Position numbers and translations under genes: made by a program | Shown here: piece by piece, positions 8,422-17,037 of the stretch | How the letters are laid out: every line of letters begins with the position of its first letter | How positions within the stretch are numbered: the stretch's first letter is position 1 | Notes under the pieces: generated by a model | What the model was told of the DNA's origin: nothing | What the model saw: the letters and a program-made list of their open reading frames with translations, nothing else | Database searches by the model: none | DNA from: G025836975 sp048751585 | Lineage (GTDB): Bacteria > Pseudomonadota > Gammaproteobacteria > Burkholderiales > Burkholderiaceae_B | Length of the DNA stretch: 64,000 bases | Assembly (NCBI RefSeq): GCF_048751585.1 | Contig: NZ_JAZHOB010000002.1 | Coordinates: 1-64,000 of the forward strand | Direction: 5' to 3'

Positions 8422-8871
8422 ATGGCCGAATCTCTCAAATTTACGAAGCCGCATCAAGGACCTGTGTCGAGCCTGATCGGCACCGAGACCAGCTACACGC
8501 GTACCGTCAGCGAATATGACATCTATGCGTTCGCGGGCATCAGCGGCGACAACCACCCAAACCATGTCGACGAGGAATACTGCAAGCGCGTCGGCCTCGG
8601 CGCCCGCGTCGCGCAGGGCGCGATATTTGTCGGCTACATCGCCGGCGCAGTGACCAAGTATCTCGGTCTGATCGAGCGGCCCGCCGTGTCCTATGGATAC
8701 GACCACGTGCGCTTCACGAAGTCGGTGTTCATCGGAGACACACTGACAATCCATTACCGCATCGCGCGCGCCGACGACGAAAAGAAACGGCTGTGGGCGG
8801 ACGCGACACTGACCAACCAGCGCGGCGAAATCGTGTGCGTGGGCACCCACATTATTCACTTCCAAGAATGA
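8422..8871 (+). CDS. MaoC-family hydratase (R-specific enoyl-CoA hydratase-like)
   Basis: 149 residues forming a single hot-dog domain. The catalytic pattern D-x4-H is seen in AGISGDNHPNHVDEEY (D43 and H48), as in PhaJ-type R-specific enoyl-CoA hydratases. GGAGACC lies before the ATG. Its stop codon overlaps the ATG of the CoA-transferase (ATGA), so the two are probably translationally coupled. The expected reaction is reversible hydration of a 2-enoyl-CoA, which fits downstream of the acyl-CoA dehydrogenase in this cluster. A dehydratase acting on a methyl-branched hydroxyacyl-CoA is an alternative. Confidence 0.85.
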   Translation: MAESLKFTKPHQGPVSSLIGTETSYTRTVSEYDIYAFAGISGDNHPNHVDEEYCKRVGLGARVAQGAIFVGYIAGAVTKYLGLIERPAVSYGYDHVRFTKSVFIGDTLTIHYRIARADDEKKRLWADATLTNQRGEIVCVGTHIIHFQE

Positions 8872-10460
8872 GCGGATCGGGAGAGCACGACGTGAACAAG
8901 ATATGCACAGCGGCCGAAGCGGTCGCCGATATCCGCTCAGGGCAGGCGATCGGCAGCGTCGGTGTAATCGGCTGGCTGACGCCTGACGCGCTGCTCCTGG
9001 CGCTTGCACGGCGCTTTCGGGAAACCGCGGGGCCGCGCGATCTGACCTTCTTCTTCCCGGTCAGCGTCGGCGATGCAATGGGCATCCGCGGCATGGATCA
9101 CGTCGCGATAGAGGGGTTGATGAAGCGCGTCGTTTCGGGCAACTTCATCAACACCGTCGATCCCGCGACAGGCAAGCGGCCGGAGATGATGCGCCTGATT
9201 CGCGAGAACAAGATCGAGGCCTATTGCTGGCCAATCGGCGCGACAATGCACTGGCTGCGCGAGGTTGCGCGTCGCAGCCCGGGTTACCTCACACGCATCG
9301 GCATCGGCTCCTATATCGATCCACGCCAGCAAGGCGGCAAATATACGCTGCGCGCCGAGAAGGATCTCGTGCGGCTGATGGAGATCGACGGCGAGGAACA
9401 CTTGTTCTATCCGAGCTGGCCGCTCAATGTTGGCTTCCTGCGTGCGACCAGCGCCGATGAGTACGGAAATCTGAGCTTTGAGGACGAACCGATCACGTCC
9501 TCTGCACTGGCAATGGCGCTTGCGGTAAAGGCTTCAGGCGGCACCGTGATTGCGCAGGTTCGCAAGATCGTACCGCGCCAGGCGCGCCTAGTGCACAGCG
9601 TGCGCTTGCCTGGCGAGCTCGTCGACCGGATCGTCGTCGAGCCGACGCCGATGATGACGACTGATGTGTGCTACGACGACGCCTATCTCGGCGGCCAGGT
9701 CTTCCCCGGCCATGGCGCCGACCGCCTGCCGCCGGGAGCTGACAAGATCATCGCGCGGCGCACGGCGCGCGAGATCCGCCCCGGCGTGCCGACGATATTC
9801 GGCTTCGGCGCGTCGTCTAACGTGCCAGCGGTGATGATGGAAGATGGCGCCTTCGACGGCAAGGGCCTGCTCGATTACCGCTTTACAACCGAACATGGTC
9901 CTTTTGGCGGCATCGTGATGAGCGGCTGGCAGTTCTCGGCAAACAAGTATCCCGAGGCGCTCATCGACGGGCCCGCGCAGTTCGACTTCATCAATGGCGG
10001 CAACTGCAAGATTGCGGCACTCGCGTTCGCCCAGTTCGACGCGGCCGGCAATGTCAATGTGAGCCGCTTCGGCGCCGCGAATCCCGGCCCCGGCGGTTTC
10101 ATCGACATCGCCTACAACGCCGAGACACTGCTTTTCACCGGCACCTTCACCGCCGGTGGGCTAGAGGTCAATGCCGAGGACGGTCGGCTCGCGATAGTGC
10201 GCGAAGGCGAGGTGCGCAAGTTTGTCGAACAGGTGCAGGAGATCACCTACCCCGTGCGCGTAAACGTCGCCACACGCAGACAGAACGCGAAGCTCATCAC
10301 CGAGCGTGCGGTATTCGATATCGAGCCCGAGGGCCTTGTGCTGACCGAGATCGCACCGGGCATCGACCTTCAGACCCAAGTCCTCGCACTGATGGATTAC
10401 CCGCCGATACGCATCGCCGCCCCCCTGCCCCTCATGGACGCAGCGCTGTTCCGGCCCTGA
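8868..10460 (+). CDS. family I CoA-transferase (acetate/propionate CoA-transferase type)
   Basis: 530 residues, a fused alpha-beta CoA-transferase of the YdiF/propionate CoA-transferase type. The catalytic glutamate is in TTEHGPFGG (E342). Two oxyanion/glycine-rich regions are visible (IGSVGVIGWLTPD near the N-terminus, FGFGASSNVPA before the active site). The ATG at 8868 overlaps the MaoC stop by four bases. An earlier in-frame start at 8793 would lie wholly inside maoC and is not used. The enzyme exchanges CoA between an acyl-CoA and a free carboxylic acid and could activate the imported substrate or recycle CoA from its product. Confidence 0.85.
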   Translation: MSGSGEHDVNKICTAAEAVADIRSGQAIGSVGVIGWLTPDALLLALARRFRETAGPRDLTFFFPVSVGDAMGIRGMDHVAIEGLMKRVVSGNFINTVDPATGKRPEMMRLIRENKIEAYCWPIGATMHWLREVARRSPGYLTRIGIGSYIDPRQQGGKYTLRAEKDLVRLMEIDGEEHLFYPSWPLNVGFLRATSADEYGNLSFEDEPITSSALAMALAVKASGGTVIAQVRKIVPRQARLVHSVRLPGELVDRIVVEPTPMMTTDVCYDDAYLGGQVFPGHGADRLPPGADKIIARRTAREIRPGVPTIFGFGASSNVPAVMMEDGAFDGKGLLDYRFTTEHGPFGGIVMSGWQFSANKYPEALIDGPAQFDFINGGNCKIAALAFAQFDAAGNVNVSRFGAANPGPGGFIDIAYNAETLLFTGTFTAGGLEVNAEDGRLAIVREGEVRKFVEQVQEITYPVRVNVATRRQNAKLITERAVFDIEPEGLVLTEIAPGIDLQTQVLALMDYPPIRIAAPLPLMDAALFRP

Positions 10461-10498
10461 CCTCCCAAAAAACGCATGCGACAGAGAAATACAAACAC

Positions 10499-11626
10499 AT
10501 GACAACGATCAACTACCTGACCACGATCCAATTCGATTTCGGCGCAGTGAAGCTTCTGCCGGCGGAGCTCGAGCGGCTCGGCATACGGCGCCCGCTGCTA
10601 GTCACCGACAAGGGCGTGCGCGCCGCGGGCCTGCTCGCGCGCGTCATCGAGACGCTGGGCGCGAGCCCGGTCCCAATCTACGACGAAACGCCGTCGAATC
10701 CGACTGAGGCTGCGGTCCTAGCCGCGACCGAAGTCTATCGCGAAGGCGATTGCGACGGCCTCGTCGCGCTTGGCGGAGGCTCCGCGATCGACCTCGGCAA
10801 GGCCGTCGCGCTGCTCGCGACGCATCCCGCACCGCTGCAGCAATACGCGGCGGTAGAGGGCGGTGCGATGCGCATCACCGAGAAGGTCGCGCCGCTCATC
10901 GCGATTCCGACCACCGCCGGCACCGGCAGCGAAGTCGGGCGCGGTAGCGTCATCGTGCTGAACTCAGGGCGCAAGCTAGGCCTCTTGAGCCCGCACCTGC
11001 TGCCCGAGGTCGCGATCTGCGACCCGGAGTTGACGCTGGGCCTGCCGCCGATGCTGACCGCCGCGACCGGCATGGACGCGCTCGCGCACTGCATCGAGAC
11101 TTTTATTGCCTCCGCGGTCAATCCAACCGCCGACGCAATTGCGCTTGACGGCTTACGCCGCGGTATCGGACACATCGAGCGTGCTACGCGCGACGGCCAG
11201 GATCGCGAAGCGCGCTGGAACATGATGATCGCGGCCTTCCATGGCGCGCTGGCGTTTCAGAAGGGACTTGGCGCAGTGCATGCGCTGTCGCACCCACTTG
11301 GTGCTGTGCCGGGCATTTCGCTGCACCACGGCACGCTCAACGCAGTGCTGCTGCCGGCGGTGCTGCGATTCAACCGCCCGGCGATCGGTGCTAAGCACGA
11401 GCAACTCGCCGAAGCCATGGGGCTTGGGCCCAGCGCCGATCCGGCCGAGGCGATTGCTGCTCTGAGCATCCGCCTCAGCCTTCCTTCCGGCCTCCATGCG
11501 ATGGGTGTTCCACGCGATGTGCTTCCGGGAATCGCCCAAGCCGCGACGAAGGACCATTGCCACGGAACCAATCCCCGCACCGCGACCGCCGAGGACTATC
11601 TGCGCATGCTTGAAGACTCATTCTGA
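10499..11626 (+). CDS. iron-containing alcohol dehydrogenase
   Basis: 375 residues of the group III (Fe-ADH) family. The nucleotide-binding GGGSAIDLGKA and the IPTTAGTGSEV motif are present. The metal ligands are supported by MDALAHCIETF (Asp and His), VHALSHPLG (His) and HHGTLNAVLLP (His). Members oxidise or reduce alcohols, 4-hydroxybutyrate, lactaldehyde and maleylacetate. It lies 38 bases after the CoA-transferase and just before an aldehyde dehydrogenase stub, so an alcohol-to-aldehyde-to-acid step was probably encoded here at some time. Confidence 0.86.
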   Translation: MTTINYLTTIQFDFGAVKLLPAELERLGIRRPLLVTDKGVRAAGLLARVIETLGASPVPIYDETPSNPTEAAVLAATEVYREGDCDGLVALGGGSAIDLGKAVALLATHPAPLQQYAAVEGGAMRITEKVAPLIAIPTTAGTGSEVGRGSVIVLNSGRKLGLLSPHLLPEVAICDPELTLGLPPMLTAATGMDALAHCIETFIASAVNPTADAIALDGLRRGIGHIERATRDGQDREARWNMMIAAFHGALAFQKGLGAVHALSHPLGAVPGISLHHGTLNAVLLPAVLRFNRPAIGAKHEQLAEAMGLGPSADPAEAIAALSIRLSLPSGLHAMGVPRDVLPGIAQAATKDHCHGTNPRTATAEDYLRMLEDSF

Positions 11627-11635
11627 GGTCTGAAC

Positions 11636-11842
11636 ATGACGAGCGATGACATGAATCCCAACTCCGTTAACAGCAATTGGGTCGGCTCCACGAGGACGTT
11701 GATCGACGTGAACCCCTCCGATCTTGACGACGTTGCCGGCCGCTATGCAGAGGCGAGCACCGAGCAGGCGGCCTACGCGCGAGTTCTACACACGGTCAAG
11801 ACCGCCTCGTGCTCGCCTAACCTGCAAGGAAATCCATCATGA
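11636..11842 (+). pseudogene. aldehyde dehydrogenase N-terminal fragment
   Basis: A 68-codon reading frame whose residues 12-48 (NSNWVGSTRTLIDVNPSDLD and the following DVAGRYAEAS) match the extreme N-terminus of NAD(P)-dependent aldehyde dehydrogenases. The rest of the roughly 480-residue enzyme is absent, and the last 20 residues look unrelated. The frame ends in an ATGA overlap with the acyl-CoA dehydrogenase start. An internal deletion may therefore have removed the catalytic part while keeping the end of the reading frame joined to the next gene. It cannot have dehydrogenase activity. It could survive only as a leader for coupled translation. Confidence 0.55.
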
Positions 11843-12984
11843 AATGTTTGATTAATGAACAACACGAACTAATCCGCGAGTCAGTGCGGCGCTTCGCCGA
11901 GAATGAAGTCGCTCCGATCTCCGAGAAACTGTGGGAAGAACAGGGCTTCGCCTATGATATCTGGAAACAGGCAGGCGAACTCGGCTTCTTAGGCCTACCT
12001 TATCCCGAACAATATGGCGGCGGGGGCGGTGACTGGCTGGGCTTCACGATTGTGCTCGAAGAGCTCGCTCGCGTCGATGCCGCAGTCGCCTCGTCGGTGA
12101 TGGCAAACTCAACACCAGCGAGCTTGATCAACAACTTCGGCACTGCAGCACAGAAGGAGCAGTATTTACGGCCCATCTTGGAAGGCAGCCAGGTTGGCTG
12201 TATCGGCCTCACCGAACCGAATGCAGGTTCGGACGCAGCCAACATTCAAACTCGTGCAGTGCTGCGCGACGGACACTGGATCATTAACGGCTCGAAGACC
12301 TTCATCACGAATTCCGGCACCGACATTACCGGCCCGGTCGTGATCGCCGCTTTGAGTGGAACTCGGTCGGACGGACGCAAGGAGATCTCGAACTTCATCC
12401 TGCCGGTCGGCACGCCCGGATTTTCTCTCGGCAATAAGCTGAAGAAGATAGGCTGGAGAGGTTCGACGACCTACGAACTGTTCTTCGAGGACTGCCGGCT
12501 TCCGGCCAACAATCTCCTGGGCGAGCAGGGCGCGGGCCTGAAGCAGACGCTCTCCAACATTAGCACCGGCCGCATTCTGATCGGGGCGCTGGGTCTCGGC
12601 ATCTTGCAGGGATCGGTGGAGCGCTCAGTCGCATACATGAAGGAGCGCACCGCGTTCGGCAAGCGCCTCGAGGAGTTCCAGGCGCTGCAGTTCAAGGTTG
12701 CCGACATGGCCACACACGCGCATGCGGCACGGCTGATGCTCTACGACGCAGCCGTGCGCAGGGACACCGCGCAACCGTGCGACGTGCAGGCGTCAATGGC
12801 CAAACTCTTCGCGACGGAGCGCGCTATGGAGGCGGCGCATCAAGCGGTCCAGATCCACGGAGGAAATGGGATCATGGCCGAGTACCCGGTGTCGCGCGCT
12901 TTCGGCGATGCGAAGGTGTTGGAGATTGTTGAAGGCACCTCCGAGATCCAGCGCCTGATCATCTCCCGAGACGTGCTGCGTTAG
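11839..12984 (+). CDS. acyl-CoA dehydrogenase
   Basis: 381 residues, the normal length for a soluble FAD-dependent acyl-CoA dehydrogenase. Family motifs are IGLTEPNAGSDAANIQTRAV (FAD/substrate binding), the ERTAFGKRLEEFQALQ stretch, QIHGGNGIMAEYPVSR, and the C-terminal IVEGTSEIQR with the catalytic base at E365 as in short-chain enzymes. The start overlaps the aldehyde dehydrogenase stub by four bases. Electrons would pass to ETF. In the cluster it would produce the enoyl-CoA used by the MaoC hydratase. Confidence 0.9.
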   Translation: MKCLINEQHELIRESVRRFAENEVAPISEKLWEEQGFAYDIWKQAGELGFLGLPYPEQYGGGGGDWLGFTIVLEELARVDAAVASSVMANSTPASLINNFGTAAQKEQYLRPILEGSQVGCIGLTEPNAGSDAANIQTRAVLRDGHWIINGSKTFITNSGTDITGPVVIAALSGTRSDGRKEISNFILPVGTPGFSLGNKLKKIGWRGSTTYELFFEDCRLPANNLLGEQGAGLKQTLSNISTGRILIGALGLGILQGSVERSVAYMKERTAFGKRLEEFQALQFKVADMATHAHAARLMLYDAAVRRDTAQPCDVQASMAKLFATERAMEAAHQAVQIHGGNGIMAEYPVSRAFGDAKVLEIVEGTSEIQRLIISRDVLR

Positions 12985-12995
12985 ATAATGCGCAT

Positions 12996-13023
12996 CGGTC
13001 GGTCCCTGCCTAGGGACCGACCG
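12996..13023 (+). terminator. perfect 12-bp hairpin between acyl-CoA dehydrogenase and ligase genes
   Basis: CGGTCGGTCCCT (12996-13007) pairs perfectly with AGGGACCGACCG (13012-13023) across the loop GCCT. No run of T follows, so it is not a classical intrinsic terminator. It may be an mRNA-processing or stabilising element. Its right arm would sequester the GTG at 13023, which argues for the ATG at 13032 as the start of the next gene. Confidence 0.45.
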
Positions 13024-13031
13024 TGATTCTT

Positions 13032-14729
13032 ATGAGGTTTGTGAAATTGGCTCGCAACAATCCCTACGAAGTCGATCTCGGCCGCCAAGCGGCAAATCAT
13101 GTGCCGCTAAGCCCGCTTTCCTTTCTCAAGCGCAGCGTCGCCGTCTATCCCGAACGCATCGCGGTGATCCACGGCGGGCGGCGCTATACGTGGGCGCAGT
13201 TCAACGCACGGGCCTGCCGGCTCGCGTCGGCGCTGAAGACGCGGGGCGTCGGTCGTGGCGACACCGTCGCGGTGATTGCGGCGAACACGCCGGAGATGAT
13301 CGAAGCGCATTTCGGTGTGCCGATGGCGGGTTCGGTCCTGTGCACGATTAACACGCGACTCGATGCCCAGGCGATCGCGTTTATCCTCAGGCATTGCGAG
13401 GCGCGGGTGCTGATCATCGACACCGAGTATTCGGCGACCGTCGCCGACGCACTCGAACTGCTCGGCGAGCCCCTCCTGGTAATTGATATCGACGACGCCC
13501 AAGGCCCGGGCGGCGAACGCCTCGGCGAGCACGATTACGAGGCTTTCATCGCCTCGGGGTCACCAGACTTCGAAGGCGAGGACCCCGTCGATGAATGGCA
13601 GGCGATCGCCCTCAACTACACATCGGGCACGACCGGTAACCCGAAGGGCGTCGTGTACCACCACCGAGGCGCATATCTAGCAGCGCTCTCCAACATGATC
13701 GACTGGGAGATGCCGCACCATTCGGTGTTTCTGTGGACGCTGCCTATGTTCCATTGCAACGGTTGGTGCTTTGCCTGGACGCTTGCGGCGAACGCCGGCA
13801 CCCACGTCTGCCTGCGCCGCTTCGAGCCGCGTCAGGTCCTGGCCATGATCCGAGAGCACCGCATCACGCATTACTGCGGCGCGCCGGTGGTGCATGCGAT
13901 GCTCGCGGACGCTCCGTCGGCGTGGAAGGCGGGCATTGCGCATCGTGTGCATGGGCTCATCGGCGGCGCGCCGCCGCCTGTTCCGGTGATCGAGGCGATG
14001 CAGCGCATGGGCTTCGAGATCACGCAGATTTACGGGCTCACCGAGGTCTACGGCCCGGCTGCGGTATGCGCCGAACCGCCCGAGTGGCGCTCGCTCGACA
14101 TTGCGGCGCTCGCAGTGAAGAAGAGCCGGCAGGGCGTGCGCTACACCGCGCAGGAAAGCATGGCAGTGCTCGATCCGGATACCCTCGCGCCGGTGCCGCG
14201 CGACGGCCACACGATCGGCGAGGTCATGTTCCGTGGCAACATGACCATGAAAGGCTACCTGAAGAATCCGCAGGCGACCGCCGAGGCCTTTGCGGGCGGC
14301 TGGTTCCGTTCGGGCGATCTTGCCGTCGTGCATCCAGACGGCTATACGCAGATCAAGGACCGCGCCAAGGACGTGATCATCTCGGGCGGTGAGAATATCA
14401 ATTCTGTCGAGGTCGAGGAGGTCCTGTACAGCCACTCTGCCGTGCGCGCAGCCGCAGTCGTCGCGAAGCCGCATCCTAAGTGGGGCGAGACGCCCTGTGC
14501 CTTCGTCGAATTGACTCCCGGCACCGCGATCGGGGAAGCTGAACTAATTGCACACTGTCGCGCGAATCTGGCGCATTACAAAGTGCCAACGCTAATCGTG
14601 ATCGGCGAACTGCAAAAAACCGCCACAGGCAAGATTCAGAAATTCATGCTGCGCGAACGCGCAAGGCAGCTCGAGATCGAGGTCAAGTCAGAGAGGGGTG
14701 CGACTCTTGATAAGGGAGTTAAACAGTAA
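13032..14729 (+). CDS. AMP-dependent acyl-CoA synthetase/ligase
   Basis: 565 residues of the ANL superfamily. It has the ATP/AMP-binding loop YTSGTTGNPKG (about residues 196-206), the adenine-binding YGLTEVYGPA, the hinge region DRAKDVIISGGENI, and the C-terminal catalytic lysine in KTATGKIQKF. The N-terminus (NPYEVDLGRQAANHVPLSPL) resembles the medium-chain and methylthioalkanoate ligases. I use the ATG at 13032; a GTG at 13023 lies in a hairpin. It activates a carboxylic acid to its CoA thioester and is the last gene of the catabolic cluster. Confidence 0.88.
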   Translation: MRFVKLARNNPYEVDLGRQAANHVPLSPLSFLKRSVAVYPERIAVIHGGRRYTWAQFNARACRLASALKTRGVGRGDTVAVIAANTPEMIEAHFGVPMAGSVLCTINTRLDAQAIAFILRHCEARVLIIDTEYSATVADALELLGEPLLVIDIDDAQGPGGERLGEHDYEAFIASGSPDFEGEDPVDEWQAIALNYTSGTTGNPKGVVYHHRGAYLAALSNMIDWEMPHHSVFLWTLPMFHCNGWCFAWTLAANAGTHVCLRRFEPRQVLAMIREHRITHYCGAPVVHAMLADAPSAWKAGIAHRVHGLIGGAPPPVPVIEAMQRMGFEITQIYGLTEVYGPAAVCAEPPEWRSLDIAALAVKKSRQGVRYTAQESMAVLDPDTLAPVPRDGHTIGEVMFRGNMTMKGYLKNPQATAEAFAGGWFRSGDLAVVHPDGYTQIKDRAKDVIISGGENINSVEVEEVLYSHSAVRAAAVVAKPHPKWGETPCAFVELTPGTAIGEAELIAHCRANLAHYKVPTLIVIGELQKTATGKIQKFMLRERARQLEIEVKSERGATLDKGVKQ

Positions 14730-14744
14730 AGGTCCCAGATTTTC

Positions 14745-14824
14745 AATGGTTTAGGGCTGCGGCACCGGTAGCATTTCGCACTTGTAATGCGAAGGTCAGG
14801 AGTTCGACTCTTCTAACCGGCACC
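14745..14824 (+). tRNA. damaged tRNA-Thr(TGT)-like sequence, probable attachment-site remnant
   Basis: The 3' half is a good tRNA: anticodon stem TCGCA/TGCGA around the loop CTTGTAA (anticodon TGT, 14782-14784), a T-arm AGGAG-TTCGACT-CTTCT, acceptor strand AACCGGC and encoded ACCA. The 5' half is poor. Only GGTT of the acceptor (14748-14751) pairs, the next positions mismatch, and the D-arm region (TAGGGCTGCGGCACCGGTAGC) is irregular and too long. I read this as a chimera or remnant made when an element recombined into the 3' end of a tRNA-Thr gene, not as a functional tRNA. It lies directly after the catabolic cluster. Confidence 0.55.
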
Positions 14825-14833
14825 AGAAAATTC

Positions 14834-14874
14834 CAGCACTTACGCCAACCCGCAAGGGTTGGCGTAAGTGCTTT
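14834..14874. terminator. strong intrinsic terminator
   Basis: A 17-bp perfect stem (14834-14850 with 14855-14871) closes the tetraloop GCAA and is followed by TTTT. It lies between the tRNA-like sequence and the convergent Bug receptor gene. It can stop transcription from the left. On the minus strand the flanking bases give only a weak T-run. Confidence 0.85.
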
Positions 14875-14889
14875 TGGACTCTTGGACCT

Positions 14890-15879
14890 TTACTCCAGCT
14901 TCAGACCGGTCTCTTTCACAAACTGCACCCACCGCTCGTATTGTTGTGCCGCATATTTTTCAACGGTAGGGCCATCGGTCGCCATGACGTCGAAACCCAG
15001 GTCGGTCAGTTGTTTTTTGACGCCCGGATCATTCAGCGCTTTTTGAAACGCATCCGTCAATCTGTTCGCGACGTCGTCGGGCGTTTCAACGGGCGCGAAG
15101 ACGCCGATCCAGGAATAAGCCTCGAAACCCGGGAAACCCGATTCCGCCACGGTCGGCGTATTGGGCAAGTCGGGCAGGCGGTTCTCGCCAGTGACCGCCA
15201 AAGGCTTCACAGTGCCGGCTGCGATGTGCGACTTGAGCGCGGCATAGCTAAGAAACGTCACGTTGCTGATATTGCTTAGCAACGACTGGATTGCCGGCCC
15301 ACCGCCAGCGTACGGGACGTGGAGCAAACTCTCGATTCCCGCCCTGCGCTTGAAGTCCTCGGGCGCCAGGTGATTCAACGAACCCGCGCCGGTAGAGGCA
15401 TAACTGTACTTCTGCGGATCTTTCTTGACCGCGGCTATGAATTCCTTCAGGTTATCGCCAGGGGTGGTCTTGGAAGCCACGACCACAAGCGGAAAACGAA
15501 GTGCGAACGTAATCCCCCTAAAGTCCTTGAAAGTATCGTAGGGCAATTCTTTCTTGATGACCGGATTGATGGAGTGGTTGTCAAAACTGATCAACAACGT
15601 GCTGCCATCGGGTCGTGAACGTGCAACATGCTGAGTCGCTACCTGGCTCGCCGCGCCGGGCCGGTTGTCGACAATAACCGTTCGGCCCAGAATCTCGGCC
15701 AGCTTCGGTTGAATGATGCGTGAAGCGATATCGGTACTGCCGCCAGGCGGAAAAGGAAGCACCAAGCGTAGCGGACTATCGTCTGCCGCGGACGCGGCGC
15801 CGCCCATGGTCAAAGCAACCATGCTCATGGCGCACACCACGCTCAATGCGGAGAGCCACTTATTATGGAGTTTGCGCAC
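14890..15879 (-). CDS. Bug-type tripartite tricarboxylate transporter substrate receptor
   Basis: 329 residues. A signal peptide (LSALSVVCAMSMVALTMGGA, cleaved near residue 31) leads into the Bug fold. The family start LRLVLPFPPGGSTDIASR and the RPGAASQVATQHVARSRPDG region are typical, as is the LLHVPYAGGGPAIQSLLS loop. Bug proteins are periplasmic receptors for small carboxylates and related compounds. No membrane TctAB subunits are nearby, which is usual for the expanded Bug family of Bordetella and relatives. It stands alone, with the next minus-strand gene ending 117 bases upstream. The ligand is unknown. Confidence 0.88.
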   Translation of the reverse strand: MRKLHNKWLSALSVVCAMSMVALTMGGAASAADDSPLRLVLPFPPGGSTDIASRIIQPKLAEILGRTVIVDNRPGAASQVATQHVARSRPDGSTLLISFDNHSINPVIKKELPYDTFKDFRGITFALRFPLVVVASKTTPGDNLKEFIAAVKKDPQKYSYASTGAGSLNHLAPEDFKRRAGIESLLHVPYAGGGPAIQSLLSNISNVTFLSYAALKSHIAAGTVKPLAVTGENRLPDLPNTPTVAESGFPGFEAYSWIGVFAPVETPDDVANRLTDAFQKALNDPGVKKQLTDLGFDVMATDGPTVEKYAAQQYERWVQFVKETGLKLE

Positions 15880-15996
15880 TATGTTCCCCTTATATCGAAT
15901 TGTTGCTTAAAGTTTATTTAATAAGCCGATAGGACTTAATAAATATTTTTCATAAGCAAATGCGTCCCTCTAACGCATCAAAAGGGTGAGAAGCTT

Positions 15997-16743
15997 CTAC
16001 GGCGGGGGCATCTGCGCGAATCGAGGCGGCCGCACATGGGTTTCGAAAGCGCGGACCTGGCCATCGTGTCGCCGCAGGGCAACACTATCTATGATGGCCA
16101 GCGTGGCCTCGAGACTTTGCCGTACTTCCAAAACCACATTATCCAACGTGATCTCGAACGTGCCCAGTCCGGATTCGGACAACGGTGCGTCGGTCAATTG
16201 AGCCAGAATTTGCGCTGTCTGGCCGGCATGAGCAGAACACAGCACGATCCTGGCTAGCGCCGCGGCGCCATTCGCGTGCCGCGTCGATTCCGGGTTCCAG
16301 ACCAGTTCAGGTGTCAGATGCTGGCAAAAATATAGTCGAAATCCCTCAATCGGCTGTTCGGCAAAGCGGACGGTCTCGAATCGGGCGGTATGGGCCTGCC
16401 CTCTCACATTGATGGGCCGCTCGAGACTGACGACCGGATTCATCCTGAAACCCAGCGCCTGGAGCCGTCGATGCGTTGCATGCGCGTCCGGCGTCCGGAA
16501 CACAAGCGCTTCCGGCCCCATTGGAGAATCGGCAATTTCCTTCCGGGCAGGCGCCTGCCCGGAAGGCCAGCCGAGCAACTCGATGTAAGCGCTATCGAGC
16601 GTTATCAGGCGATTCATCGAGCCAAGATTGTGCGCTGATAATTCAGTCAGCGTATAGCCGTCCGCCTCAAAGGCGGGCGCTTGCTCCACCAGCCGATCGC
16701 GCAACATCAAAACCAAATGATCGAAGGACAGCGGGCTGTTCAT
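15997..16743 (-). CDS. VOC-superfamily (glyoxalase-like domain) protein
   Basis: 248 residues from the ATG at 16743, which has GGGAG at good distance; longer in-frame starts lack one. The N-terminus NSPLSFDHLVLMLRDRLVEQ and the later MNRLITLDSAYIELLGW are typical of glyoxalase-like (Glyoxalase_3) domains, where a histidine near the start and a glutamate in YIELLGW are usual metal or substrate residues. The C-terminal half (EGFRLYFCQHLTPELVWNPE) resembles the second module. Function is not known. It could be a ring-cleavage or isomerase-type accessory enzyme for neighbouring catabolic operons. Confidence 0.72.
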   Translation of the reverse strand: MNSPLSFDHLVLMLRDRLVEQAPAFEADGYTLTELSAHNLGSMNRLITLDSAYIELLGWPSGQAPARKEIADSPMGPEALVFRTPDAHATHRRLQALGFRMNPVVSLERPINVRGQAHTARFETVRFAEQPIEGFRLYFCQHLTPELVWNPESTRHANGAAALARIVLCSAHAGQTAQILAQLTDAPLSESGLGTFEITLDNVVLEVRQSLEATLAIIDSVALRRHDGQVRAFETHVRPPRFAQMPPP

Positions 16744-16956
16744 CGGCGCTCCCGTTGGCGACATTCGAGTCCGCCGGCATGCGCGATGCCCCTTGCAGGC
16801 GAAACTGGAAGGCTGCATGCACGGACAAACCAAAATTTTCTTGTGGACATCACTCTTGGACCTTGTGCCCGAGGCGGGACGCCCGGCCGGTGCGAGGGTG
16901 GGCGCTCAGCGCTTCGGAAAAAACCTGTAGACCGGGAAAGTGTATGCGAAATTATT

Positions 16957-16985
16957 AAAAGAGCCACCATAACGGTGGCTCTTTT
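16957..16985. terminator. bidirectional intrinsic terminator
   Basis: AAAAGAGCCACC (16957-16968) pairs with GGTGGCTCTTTT (16974-16985) around the loop ATAAC. A T-run follows on both strands. It ends the minus-strand amidase operon, whose last gene stops at 17038. Confidence 0.9.
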
Positions 16986-17037
16986 TGTTGGAAAGGGACG
17001 CTTCAACAGCGTGGTGCGTCCCGCCGGGCCCTCTTCT

